Assembly: GCA_031257255.1 (NCBI GenBank)
Contig: JAIROZ010000078.1
Location: 1 to 37,700 of the forward strand
DNA from: Spirochaetaceae bacterium
Lineage (GTDB): Bacteria; Spirochaetota; Spirochaetia; Treponematales; Breznakiellaceae
Reading direction: 5' to 3'
Length of the DNA stretch: 37,700 bases
This document shows positions 30,553 to 37,700 of the stretch, one piece after another; within the stretch, counting starts at the first letter, position 1, and each line of letters begins with the position of its first letter. Below the pieces are notes generated by a model. It saw only the letters and a list, made by a program, of their open reading frames with translations, ran no database searches and was not told the origin of the DNA. A program made the position numbers and the translations under genes.

Positions 30553-31944
30553 ATGGCAGACCAAACAAACAATGCAGACGGCGCGTACAAAGGCGCGGCA
30601 ACTATGGACAAAATCAGCAGCCTAGCCAAACGGCGTGGCTTTGTGTACCAGTCATCGGAAATTTACGGCGGACAGTCTGGCGCGTGGGACTACGGTCCCC
30701 TCGGCATAGAACTGAAAAACCGTATCGCGCAAAACTGGTGGCGCGAAATGACGCAACTGCGCGATGACATCGTGGGGATAGACGCCGCCATCCTTATGCA
30801 CCCGCGCACTTGGGAAGCCTCCGGGCATGTGGAAAATTTTACCGACCCGCTCGTCGACTGTAAAAAATGCAAGGCGCGGTTCCGCGCCGACCAGATTCCG
30901 CCGGAAAACCTGAGCGCCCGCAAATGCCCGGACTGCGGCGGCGAACTTACCGGCACGCGCAAATTCAACCTGATGTTCAAAACAAACATAGGCGCGGTCG
31001 AAGACTCCTCCAGCGTACTATACCTCCGCCCCGAAACCGCGCAGGGCATCTATGTAAACTACAAAAACGTCATTCAATCGAACCGGATGAAAGTCCCTTT
31101 CGGCATCGCGCAGATTGGCAAAGCGTTCCGCAACGAAATCGTTACCAAAAATTTCATCTTCCGCACCTGCGAATTCGAACAGATGGAGATGCAATTCTTC
31201 GTAAAACCCGGCACGGATGTGGAGTGGTTCAACGAATGGAAAAAGCGCCGCTGGGCGTACTATGAAAAGATGGGCGTCCGCATGGAGAACCTCCGCTGGC
31301 ATCAGCATGGTCCCGATGAACTCGCGCACTACGCGAAGGATGCCTACGACATCGAATATCTGTTCCCGATGGGCTGGAAGGAATTGGAGGGCGTGCATAA
31401 CCGCTCCGATTACGACCTCCGCCGCCACACCGAGTACTCCAAAAAGGACTTGCAGTACATCGACCAGGATGATGGCAACAAAAAATACATTCCGTACATT
31501 ATCGAAACCTCGGCGGGGCTTACCCGCACCCTCCTTATGGTACTCTGCGATGCCTACGACGAAGACACCCCGCCCGCAACAGACGGCGGCGCGGACGGCG
31601 AAACGCGGACGGTACTCCGTTTCCACCCCGCTTTAGCGCCGGTTACCGTTGCCGTGCTTCCGCTCATGAAGAAAGACGGCTTGGCGGAAATCGCGCAGGA
31701 CATACGCGCCGAACTCAAACAGGATTTTTCCGCCGACTACGACCATGCCGGCGCTATCGGCAGGCGCTACCGCCGTCAGGATGAAGCGGGAACGCCGTTC
31801 TGCGTTACGGTAGACTACGATACGAAGGAAGCCGGCACGGTAACGCTCCGTTTCCGCGACTCGATGGAGCAGGCGCGCATCCACAAAAATGAGTTGGCGG
31901 CGCGTATCCGGCAGGAAATCAAGGATTACAAACGGAAAGTGTAA
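30553..31944 (+). CDS. glyQS: Glycyl-tRNA synthetase (alpha2 type)
   Basis: Charges tRNA-Gly. The homodimeric (eukaryote/archaeal-like) class II form is shown by KRRGFVYQSSEIYGG and GAWDYGPLGIELKNRI, the zinc ribbon CKKCKARF ... CPDCGG, then RPETAQGIYVNYKNV, FGIAQIGKAFRNEI and a C-terminal anticodon-binding domain (HPALAPVTVAVLPL). Length 463 aa. AAGGA lies before ATG 30553. It follows the coiled-coil gene. Spirochaetes generally use this form. Confidence 0.96.
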   Translation: MADQTNNADGAYKGAATMDKISSLAKRRGFVYQSSEIYGGQSGAWDYGPLGIELKNRIAQNWWREMTQLRDDIVGIDAAILMHPRTWEASGHVENFTDPLVDCKKCKARFRADQIPPENLSARKCPDCGGELTGTRKFNLMFKTNIGAVEDSSSVLYLRPETAQGIYVNYKNVIQSNRMKVPFGIAQIGKAFRNEIVTKNFIFRTCEFEQMEMQFFVKPGTDVEWFNEWKKRRWAYYEKMGVRMENLRWHQHGPDELAHYAKDAYDIEYLFPMGWKELEGVHNRSDYDLRRHTEYSKKDLQYIDQDDGNKKYIPYIIETSAGLTRTLLMVLCDAYDEDTPPATDGGADGETRTVLRFHPALAPVTVAVLPLMKKDGLAEIAQDIRAELKQDFSADYDHAGAIGRRYRRQDEAGTPFCVTVDYDTKEAGTVTLRFRDSMEQARIHKNELAARIRQEIKDYKRKV

Positions 31945-31973
31945 AAAAATTCCGTGTTGCGCCAAGTTAAAAT

Positions 31974-32165
31974 CTAACTATTGGGCTTGCCTCCGCTGTG
32001 TGGAATAACCGGAATACCTTGCGCGGTTGATAATAAACAGTCAACCGCTTTGTCCATGATTCCTTTCTGTTCGACCAGAGTGCATGTGTCTTTGATGGCC
32101 AGAGCATCATGTTTGCCGCCGTATTCCGCCGTTATCTTTTTCTTTTATGCCATGGTAAACCTCAT
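31974..32165 (-). pseudogene. Small ORF interrupted by in-frame TAA
   Basis: On the minus strand GGAGGAG lies directly before ATG 32165, which reads MRFTMA, then TAA (32147-32145). The same frame continues for 56 more codons (KKKITAEYGGKHDALAIKDT onward) to TAG at 31974. The good ribosome binding site and natural-looking continuation suggest a small gene killed by a nonsense mutation. No family recognised. It sits in the gap between glyQS and the accessory operon; apart from this and the promoter at 32236-32264, the stretch 31945-32291 shows no gene. Confidence 0.4.
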
Positions 32166-32235
32166 TTCTCCTCCAGTTATTCACTGGTTGTATTATTTCC
32201 CATGGTTAGTTTTTTACTTGGCTCAATGCGCCGTG

Positions 32236-32264
32236 TTGACAAGAGTCTAAATGGTCAATACAGT
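32236..32264 (+). promoter_or_regulatory. Promoter of vWA/PP2C/kinase operon
   Basis: TTGACA (32236-32241), 17-nt spacer and TACAGT (32259-32264) are followed by a 27-nt leader with GAGGAG before ATG 32292. Unlike many genes in the window, this one has a normal leader. Confidence 0.7.
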
Positions 32265-32291
32265 TGAGTTAACATTTTAGAGGAGAAATTT

Positions 32292-33047
32292 ATGAGTCCA
32301 GCTTTTAATCCGGCAATTTACACTGCGCCAAAGGCAAAACCGCTGCCCGTTATCCTGCTGCTGGATGTCAGCGGAAGTATGTACGGTGTGAAAATCCAGA
32401 ACCTCAACGAAGCCGTTAAGGATATGCTGGAAACTTTTCGTGATACGGAAAACGGCGAAAGAGAAATCTGGGTTGCGGCCATCACCTTTGGCGCGGAAGT
32501 AAAGCTGCACCAGCCGCTGGTAAGCGCCGGCAGCATCCAATGGCATGACCTTTCCGCAGGGGGCAGTACGCCGCTTGGCACCGCGCTCCAAATGGCGAAG
32601 GCGATGATTGCGGACAAGGATGTCGTGCCGTCGCGCGCCTATCGTCCCACAGTTGTGCTGGTCTCGGACGGACACCCTAATGATGATTGGGAAAAACCGC
32701 TTGCCGATTTCATCGGCGAAGGGCGTTCCGCGAAATGCGATCGGATGGCAATGGCAATCGGCGCGGACGCGGACGAAAGCGTGCTTGGAAAGTTCATTGA
32801 AGGCTCAGATCGTCCGCTCTTTTACGCCGGAAACGCCAGCCAACTGCATGATTTCTTCAAGTTTGTTACCATGTCGGTTACAATCCGTACAAGATCGCAG
32901 AATCCAAACGATGCGCCGGAACTGAGCGGCATTGAAGTCAAACCTGCCACGATTGAAGAGCGGCCAGAGAAACCGGAATCCGGTGAACAAAAACCACCCG
33001 ATGTTAAAGAACAAGATGAAAAGCCGAATGAGGAAGGGTATTGGTAA
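32292..33047 (+). CDS. TerY-like vWA domain protein
   Basis: First gene of the accessory operon. A 251-aa von Willebrand A domain with a complete metal-binding (MIDAS) start, D25-x-S27-x-S29 (LLLDVSGSM), the Thr loop in AGGSTPLGTALQMA, and VSDGHPNDD. This matches TerY-type vWA proteins of tellurium-resistance-related systems. The last about 45 residues are a Pro/Glu/Lys-rich tail, probably disordered. Strong ribosome binding site. vWA proteins usually act as adaptors in complexes; here it would work with the phosphatase and kinase downstream. Confidence 0.85.
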   Translation: MSPAFNPAIYTAPKAKPLPVILLLDVSGSMYGVKIQNLNEAVKDMLETFRDTENGEREIWVAAITFGAEVKLHQPLVSAGSIQWHDLSAGGSTPLGTALQMAKAMIADKDVVPSRAYRPTVVLVSDGHPNDDWEKPLADFIGEGRSAKCDRMAMAIGADADESVLGKFIEGSDRPLFYAGNASQLHDFFKFVTMSVTIRTRSQNPNDAPELSGIEVKPATIEERPEKPESGEQKPPDVKEQDEKPNEEGYW

Positions 33048-33091
33048 TGACTTGACCGGCAAAGCGGAACGATAACCGCGGGGGGGATTAT

Positions 33092-33559
33092 TTGACGCTC
33101 ACTTTGGTTTTGGACACTTCCGGCAGCATGGCAGAGGAGGGGAAATGTTTAATTGCCCGGGGGATTGCGCGGACAGTTGAGCAGTATTTGCGGCTAACCG
33201 ATAGTAACATAGATTTGAAGTTGATTGCATGGGGAACCGAGGCGCGATATGTCGAGTGGAATCGTAATGACGAATTTCCGCCGGAAATGCTTGATTGTAA
33301 GGGCGCGGTGAATGTCGAATCATTAATCACGCTTCTTGGTAAACAACCCGATGGAAAAGTCCTGTTCATCACAGATGGTTTTTGGCCGGTGAATGACGCG
33401 AAAATTTTGAAACGCTGGAAGAACGAACTGTTGCCGGAGACCCTCCATGTTATTAAAGCCGGCGCCGACTCAAACCCGCAGCTAAAAGGGACGGATGTGT
33501 TCTCCGCCGAGGACTTGTTTGCCGCGCTGGACGGCTGGCTGGAAAGGGGCGCCGTATGA
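33092..33559 (+). CDS. Second vWA-like protein
   Basis: A 155-aa single-domain vWA protein with MIDAS residues D8, S10 and S12 (LVLDTSGSM) and ITDGFWP in the second half. It starts at TTG 33092; the frame opens at 33056 and has no ATG before the MIDAS motif. The region just upstream has a G7 run (33080-33086) acting as, or next to, the ribosome binding site. It overlaps the phosphatase start by 4 nt. Two vWA genes in one triad suggest different partners or a heteromeric adaptor. Confidence 0.82.
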   Translation: MTLTLVLDTSGSMAEEGKCLIARGIARTVEQYLRLTDSNIDLKLIAWGTEARYVEWNRNDEFPPEMLDCKGAVNVESLITLLGKQPDGKVLFITDGFWPVNDAKILKRWKNELLPETLHVIKAGADSNPQLKGTDVFSAEDLFAALDGWLERGAV

Positions 33560-34275
33560 CCGTATGGAAAAGTTTCGGCGCGAGCGTCATCGGCCCCGGG
33601 CATATCCGGGCCCGCAAACCGAATCAGGATGCGTGGCTGGCTTTTCATCATACGTGGGGTGATGGCATTGCGGTCTCTGACGGCCTTGGTTCAAAGGCCT
33701 TGTCTGAGTTTGGCAGTTATGCCGCCTGCCTTGCGGCGGCTTCGGCTGTTCACGCCTGTCGTGATATGGCTGAAATGGAATATACCTTCCCGTTTGACCG
33801 AATTAAAAAAAACTGGCTTTCGCTCATTGCCCCGCTTGATTCCCATGATTGTTCGGCTACTTGTTTGCTCGTTTTCCGGCTTGCGGATGGCATAATAAGG
33901 ACGGGAATGATTGGCGATGGACTAATCGCCATCTTAAAAACCGACGGGGCCGTTTTATCGCTTACTGAAAACAAAACATCCGGCTTTTCCAATGTTACAT
34001 CGGCGCTCTCAAAGAACAGCACAGACAAGGAGTGGAGATTCCTGGATATACAGGAAAATATTTGCCGGGCAGTTGTGATTTGTACCGACGGTGTTTCAGA
34101 TGATTTGGAAGACGCGGACGGATTTATCCGTGAATTTGTAGAACACTCCGCTGATCTTGCCTGTGTTTCCGCCGCGCGCAATACACGGAACATGCTTGAA
34201 AACTGGCCAACGCCCGGGCATAGTGACGACAAAACCATTGTGTGTCTTTTTCGGGATGAGGCAGGGGATGAGTAA
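33556..34275 (+). CDS. PP2C-family protein phosphatase
   Basis: A 239-aa metal-dependent Ser/Thr phosphatase. Metal-binding motifs appear in order: NQDAW (Asp25), SDGLG (Asp42), GMIGDGL, CTDGVSDDL and GHSDDKTIV at the C-terminus. It would remove the phosphates placed by the kinase encoded next. The start overlaps the second vWA stop by 4 nt and its end overlaps the kinase start by 8 nt, so the three are translationally coupled. Confidence 0.88.
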   Translation: MTVWKSFGASVIGPGHIRARKPNQDAWLAFHHTWGDGIAVSDGLGSKALSEFGSYAACLAAASAVHACRDMAEMEYTFPFDRIKKNWLSLIAPLDSHDCSATCLLVFRLADGIIRTGMIGDGLIAILKTDGAVLSLTENKTSGFSNVTSALSKNSTDKEWRFLDIQENICRAVVICTDGVSDDLEDADGFIREFVEHSADLACVSAARNTRNMLENWPTPGHSDDKTIVCLFRDEAGDE

Positions 34276-35626
34276 ATCTGACAGAACAGATACCAATAGC
34301 AAGATACCATCTCCGGCGCCTCTCGCCGATGAATACGGCAACATTCACTATCTCGGCGATGAACTCGCCCGCGGCGGACAAGGCGTGGTATTTCGTACAA
34401 AGGATGCGGACCTGGCTATCAAGCGGGCATTAAACGCCGCCGGCGCCCCGGATAAAAGCGCAAATTTGAAAGACCGTTTCAGGAACATCCGCACCCTGCC
34501 ATTGCCGCCGCGTATCCCAATATCAATGCCGCTTTCCATCCTGCGTAACGAGCCCGGTTATGTGATGCGTCTTTTGAATGAGATGAAGCCCTTCGCCGAT
34601 TTCGGCTTAAATGGCAAAACAAAAAATGAACTAAGCGGACAACCGCTCCCTCCATGGCTGACGGCAGTTCCCGGCAAGGATATGGCTTTGGAGCTTCTGC
34701 ATTACGCCAACACCGGTTCAACCCGCCGCCGTCTGTCTGCGCTTTCGAAGTGCGCTTCGATTCTCGCCCGTCTTCATTGCGCGGGATTGGTCTATGGCGA
34801 TATTTCACCGAATAATGTGTTTACCGGCGGTGGGGATGCAGGTAAAGTTTGGCTTATTGACGCCGACAATCTCCGCTTTGAACTGATTAAAGGCGGAAAT
34901 TCCGTATATACGCCATATTATGGCGCGCCGGAAATTGTTCAGAACCGTGACCAATCCCGTCCCCGCACGGATTGTTGGGCGTTTGCGGTAATGGCTTTCA
35001 GGATGCTTTCGCTCTGCCATCCGTTTATCGGAAAAAAAGTGCTGGAGCCTGACAATGACGAAGGCGGCTGGGACGCTGAGCCGGCGGCAGACGGCGTTCC
35101 CGCCGATTTGGACGAACAGGCTTACGCCGGCTATTTGCCGTTCATTGATGACGAGGATGATGATTCAAATGCCTCCGCTTCTGGATTGTCCCGCGTGCTC
35201 GTGGCAACACCGGGTCTTCGCCGGCTTTTTCAGGAGACCTTTGGGGCGGGACGAACGCGGCCGCACCGCCGTCCGGCAATGGCGTTTTGGGCGCTGGAAC
35301 TGGCAAAGGCTTTCGACCATTCGCTCTTCTGCCCAAATTGCAAGATGAGTTATTTCGCGGATGACTATGAAAAATGTCCATATTGTGATACCCCGCGTCC
35401 GGCGTTCCTTCGCGCGCGGACAGAGCGCTGGGAAGTTTTGACCGCTGCGCACACAAAGGAGTTTTCCCTGCCGCATCGTCTCTTTAATCCATTCTCGTTT
35501 GAACACAATGACGACACGGAATACGAGGCGGCCCTGGATTTTTCAAAAAAAACCGCGCGGCCCGTCCGGGGAACGGAACAATTCCCCAAAATTTTACAAT
35601 TTGAATTCGTGGAGGCGAAAAATTAA
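34268..35626 (+). CDS. Ser/Thr protein kinase with C-terminal zinc ribbon
   Basis: A 452-aa cytoplasmic Hanks-type kinase. Gly-rich loop LARGGQGVVFR (33-43), ATP-anchoring Lys52, catalytic loop YGDISPNN with Asp178 (replacing the usual HRDxxxxN), metal-binding DAD in place of DFG (Asp198), and GAPEI in place of APE. A C-terminal zinc ribbon has C355, C358, C370 and C373. The combination of a divergent kinase and zinc ribbon next to TerY-like vWA and PP2C is the TerY-P triad. ATG 34268 is chosen over an upstream in-frame start because it overlaps the phosphatase stop and follows a G-rich ribosome binding site. Confidence 0.85.
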   Translation: MSKSDRTDTNSKIPSPAPLADEYGNIHYLGDELARGGQGVVFRTKDADLAIKRALNAAGAPDKSANLKDRFRNIRTLPLPPRIPISMPLSILRNEPGYVMRLLNEMKPFADFGLNGKTKNELSGQPLPPWLTAVPGKDMALELLHYANTGSTRRRLSALSKCASILARLHCAGLVYGDISPNNVFTGGGDAGKVWLIDADNLRFELIKGGNSVYTPYYGAPEIVQNRDQSRPRTDCWAFAVMAFRMLSLCHPFIGKKVLEPDNDEGGWDAEPAADGVPADLDEQAYAGYLPFIDDEDDDSNASASGLSRVLVATPGLRRLFQETFGAGRTRPHRRPAMAFWALELAKAFDHSLFCPNCKMSYFADDYEKCPYCDTPRPAFLRARTERWEVLTAAHTKEFSLPHRLFNPFSFEHNDDTEYEAALDFSKKTARPVRGTEQFPKILQFEFVEAKN

Positions 35627-37700
35627 TTTTAACGATATTCCCGCCTATGCCTTAATAATCCGTGTCAAACAAACGGATACCCCCTCCGCTTCTTTGGAAG
35701 AACAACCGGTCTTTTCCGTTGCCGCCAGTTCAGCGCGCCCTGATGAGTTTGAGATTCGGCTTAAAGATTCCGTCATCTTTGTCAAACCTGTCGTTGACGC
35801 GGACATCCGCCGTCTGGACAATGAACTCGCAAACGGGCGCGCCATTCTTTCGCGGATTGCTAATCCGGCGGTTGATGGCAGCATAGAACTGCAAATCGCT
35901 TTTTTTGCTGGCGAATGTTTGGAGATGGACAATGTAGAAATAGGCGTGGATGAATATGTGGAAAACTGGATTGAGAAAAATGAACGCAAAAAAATTACCG
36001 GACAGCAGCTCTACAATCACCTGGAACAGAAGTGTTGTTTTATCCGCGATGATGAGGTGTTCTTTTTTATTATGGCTGGACCCGCGATTGACAGCGCAAT
36101 TAAACCGGAACCGGAAGAAAAAAACGAAAATAAAACCGAAGAATTCGACAATACGGAAGAAGCCGAAGCGCCGGATACTGAAATATCTCAATCAACTCCC
36201 GCAGCATCTGCTTCCAAACCGGAACCAACCCGCAGGAATTCGTTCTGTATTATGGGTAACGGCATCCGCTTTATCGCCACGGAAACCCCATTGCGGGATG
36301 GAAAATCTGTCTACATCGCCGCCCGCCTGACTAAAAGCAAAAATGAACCGGATCGCGCCTTGCGTCTTGCCAAAGGAAAACTGAAATTTGTTGACTGGAC
36401 ACAGGCAGGACAGATTCAGCTCCTTGCGAAGGCGCAGCTAAACAGCCTGATAAAAGATGACTCGGGCTATCTGAAGACATGGGACAAATTCGGCGACCTT
36501 GAGGGTGAATTGCTTCTTAAACGCGCCCGTGAAATCGGTTCCTTGCAATATTCCAAAATGGAACAAAACCGCGACGGGACGGTTTCGATTCATATCTCAC
36601 AAGCGCCGGAGTCCGCGTTCAAAGCGCTTGCGGCAGGCAGTGTAGAAGAGGTCGAATATGCCGCTGAATTGCCGGATTATCTGAAGAACCAGGATTTGGA
36701 ATTCTCGGAATTCACGAGCGGCATTGAACGTGATGCGGAAATTGAAGATGTATTGGGAAGGGAAAAAAAGAAGGAACAGCAGGATACGAAATTATATTAC
36801 AAAGTTTCTAATTTTGATCCAGATTCAAAAAAACTTATAGTTGAAACAGAGAATCTTCCTCCTTCCGGGACGCTTATTCTTTCGCTCGCGGGCGAAATCG
36901 CGCAAATAAAAAGGCGAATATTTGCGCGCAGGGCGATTCTTGAAGGCCGTTCCGCCAATCCTCAGCTTGGACTTTTGATTGAAGAGAAAGGCGAAGTTAC
37001 ACCGGCCCGTCCATCGCACAAAATCAAACCGCTCACCGCGTTTGTTCGTGAAAAAGTTTTCAGGAATCAGCCAACCGATAAACAAATAGAAGCGATTGAG
37101 CTTGCGCTAAATACGCCCGACATCGCGCTCATTCAGGGTCCGCCCGGCACCGGAAAAACTACCGTCATCGCCGCGATTCTTGAGCGCCTGAATGAGATGG
37201 CGGATAAGCGCGGAATAAACATTAAAGGCCGGGTGCTGCTGACCGGATTCCAGCATGACGCGGTTGAAAATATGATTGAACGCCTTTGGCTTAACAGTAT
37301 TCCCACCCCCAAATTTGGCAGCCGTTCCGGTTCCGATGAAAACGATACCAATGCTTTTGAAAAAAAACTTGAGGAATGGTGTTCTAAAACCGCCGCAGAT
37401 ATCCGGGGAAAAAATCCGCAGATCGTTGAAGTTGATAAGGAAATCGAAATCAAAAATCTTTGTCTTCAATATATCAAAGTTCCAACACGGCCGCTGGCGG
37501 CGAATCTTGCCGAAAAAATCGCTTCCCTCGATGTTTCTATTCTGGGAGAAGATACATCTCGCTATGCCGCGAATATCGCAGGAAAACTTTCCCTTGAAGA
37601 AAAATTAAACTCCGAATCCAATCCATTACTTGACGCGGTGCGACGTTTGCGTATCAAGCCGGAAAGTTTTGCCGATGACGGTCCGGATCGGGCGGCTGAC
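35622..37700 (+). CDS. UPF1-like SF1 helicase, partial at window end
   Basis: An open frame without stops from at least 35601 to the end of the window, at least 693 codons. The N-terminal about 470 residues begin INFNDIPAYALIIRV, include an acidic Glu/Lys/Pro/Thr-rich linker (about 165-200), and are otherwise unclassified. Then comes an SF1 (UPF1/IGHMBP2, COG1112-like) motor: TDKQIEAIELAL, Walker A GPPGTGKTT (506-514) and LLTGFQHDAVENMI. The 3' motifs lie beyond the window. Start: GGAGG (35611-35615) sits 6 nt before ATT 35622, so AUU initiation is proposed; TTG 35601 is the canonical alternative. It overlaps or abuts the kinase, so it belongs to the same operon and is the likely effector of the triad. 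Confidence 0.82.
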   Translation, partial: MNFNDIPAYALIIRVKQTDTPSASLEEQPVFSVAASSARPDEFEIRLKDSVIFVKPVVDADIRRLDNELANGRAILSRIANPAVDGSIELQIAFFAGECLEMDNVEIGVDEYVENWIEKNERKKITGQQLYNHLEQKCCFIRDDEVFFFIMAGPAIDSAIKPEPEEKNENKTEEFDNTEEAEAPDTEISQSTPAASASKPEPTRRNSFCIMGNGIRFIATETPLRDGKSVYIAARLTKSKNEPDRALRLAKGKLKFVDWTQAGQIQLLAKAQLNSLIKDDSGYLKTWDKFGDLEGELLLKRAREIGSLQYSKMEQNRDGTVSIHISQAPESAFKALAAGSVEEVEYAAELPDYLKNQDLEFSEFTSGIERDAEIEDVLGREKKKEQQDTKLYYKVSNFDPDSKKLIVETENLPPSGTLILSLAGEIAQIKRRIFARRAILEGRSANPQLGLLIEEKGEVTPARPSHKIKPLTAFVREKVFRNQPTDKQIEAIELALNTPDIALIQGPPGTGKTTVIAAILERLNEMADKRGINIKGRVLLTGFQHDAVENMIERLWLNSIPTPKFGSRSGSDENDTNAFEKKLEEWCSKTAADIRGKNPQIVEVDKEIEIKNLCLQYIKVPTRPLAANLAEKIASLDVSILGEDTSRYAANIAGKLSLEEKLNSESNPLLDAVRRLRIKPESFADDGPDRAAD

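Noticed and set aside
30056-30601. 181-aa minus-strand open frame across the coiled-coil gene
   Set aside because: Repeat-driven shadow of the coiled-coil repeats; also runs through the start of glyQS.
31018-31626. 202-aa minus-strand open frame inside glycyl-tRNA synthetase
   Set aside because: Shadow of a highly conserved gene; low-complexity Val/Phe-rich product.
31981-32250. 89-aa plus-strand open frame after glyQS
   Set aside because: No ribosome binding site, odd composition, and the minus-strand frame here has a better start signal.

Overview
The window looks like a spirochaete chromosome, most likely an uncultured host-associated Treponema. This is inference from gene content: flagellar export genes (fliP, fliQ), the hook-associated protein FlgK, many secreted lipoproteins, a GLUG-repeat surface lipoprotein whose start carries a 16-G tract, TrpR, a type II pantothenate kinase, an HD-GYP protein and the rSAM/lipoprotein gene pair. 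No rRNA or other definitive taxonomic marker is present.

Layout. 1-2.5 kb: a palindromic dispersed repeat, a short minus-strand ORF remnant, and a GLUG lipoprotein broken by a poly-G tract near its start and by a second frame break at a G4 run. 2.6-7.5 kb: an NtrB/NtrC-like two-component pair and a winged-helix protein resembling the XPB/Ssl2 helicase N-terminal region but without a motor. 7.6-8.1 kb: a monocistronic HigA-like HTH protein with a histone-H1-like basic tail. 8.2-11.6 kb: fliP-fliQ without fliR, a YmdB-type phosphodiesterase, a lipoprotein and an outer-membrane barrel. 11.7-15.1 kb: M29-like aminopeptidase, glucosaminidase, tRNA-Asp, aspartokinase. 15.2-18.2 kb: rSAM/lipoprotein pair, era, exported flavodoxin. 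18.6-22.8 kb: pantothenate kinase, flgK, a secreted protein, trpR, rubredoxin. 22.9-31.9 kb: mutarotase-like protein, an exported SRPBCC-like protein, ligA, tsaB, HD-GYP protein, dapB, a coiled-coil protein, glycyl-tRNA synthetase. 32.2-37.7 kb: an accessory operon with its own promoter.

The accessory operon runs vWA, vWA, PP2C phosphatase, Ser/Thr kinase with zinc ribbon, and a long N-terminally extended UPF1-like SF1 helicase that runs off the window. This matches the TerY-P phosphorylation triad known from comparative genomics, here joined to a helicase. It is the best candidate for an uncharacterised, possibly defensive, system.

Three features cut across the genes. (1) Five copies of a 45-70 bp palindromic element (arms like CTAGGGAAAGnnCTGATT) lie at gene ends, and in at least two clear cases the element supplies the stop codon. 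(2) At least eight genes lack a Shine-Dalgarno sequence and have a -10 box 5-8 nt before the start codon, which predicts leaderless transcripts. (3) Flagellar genes normally clustered in treponemes are split up.
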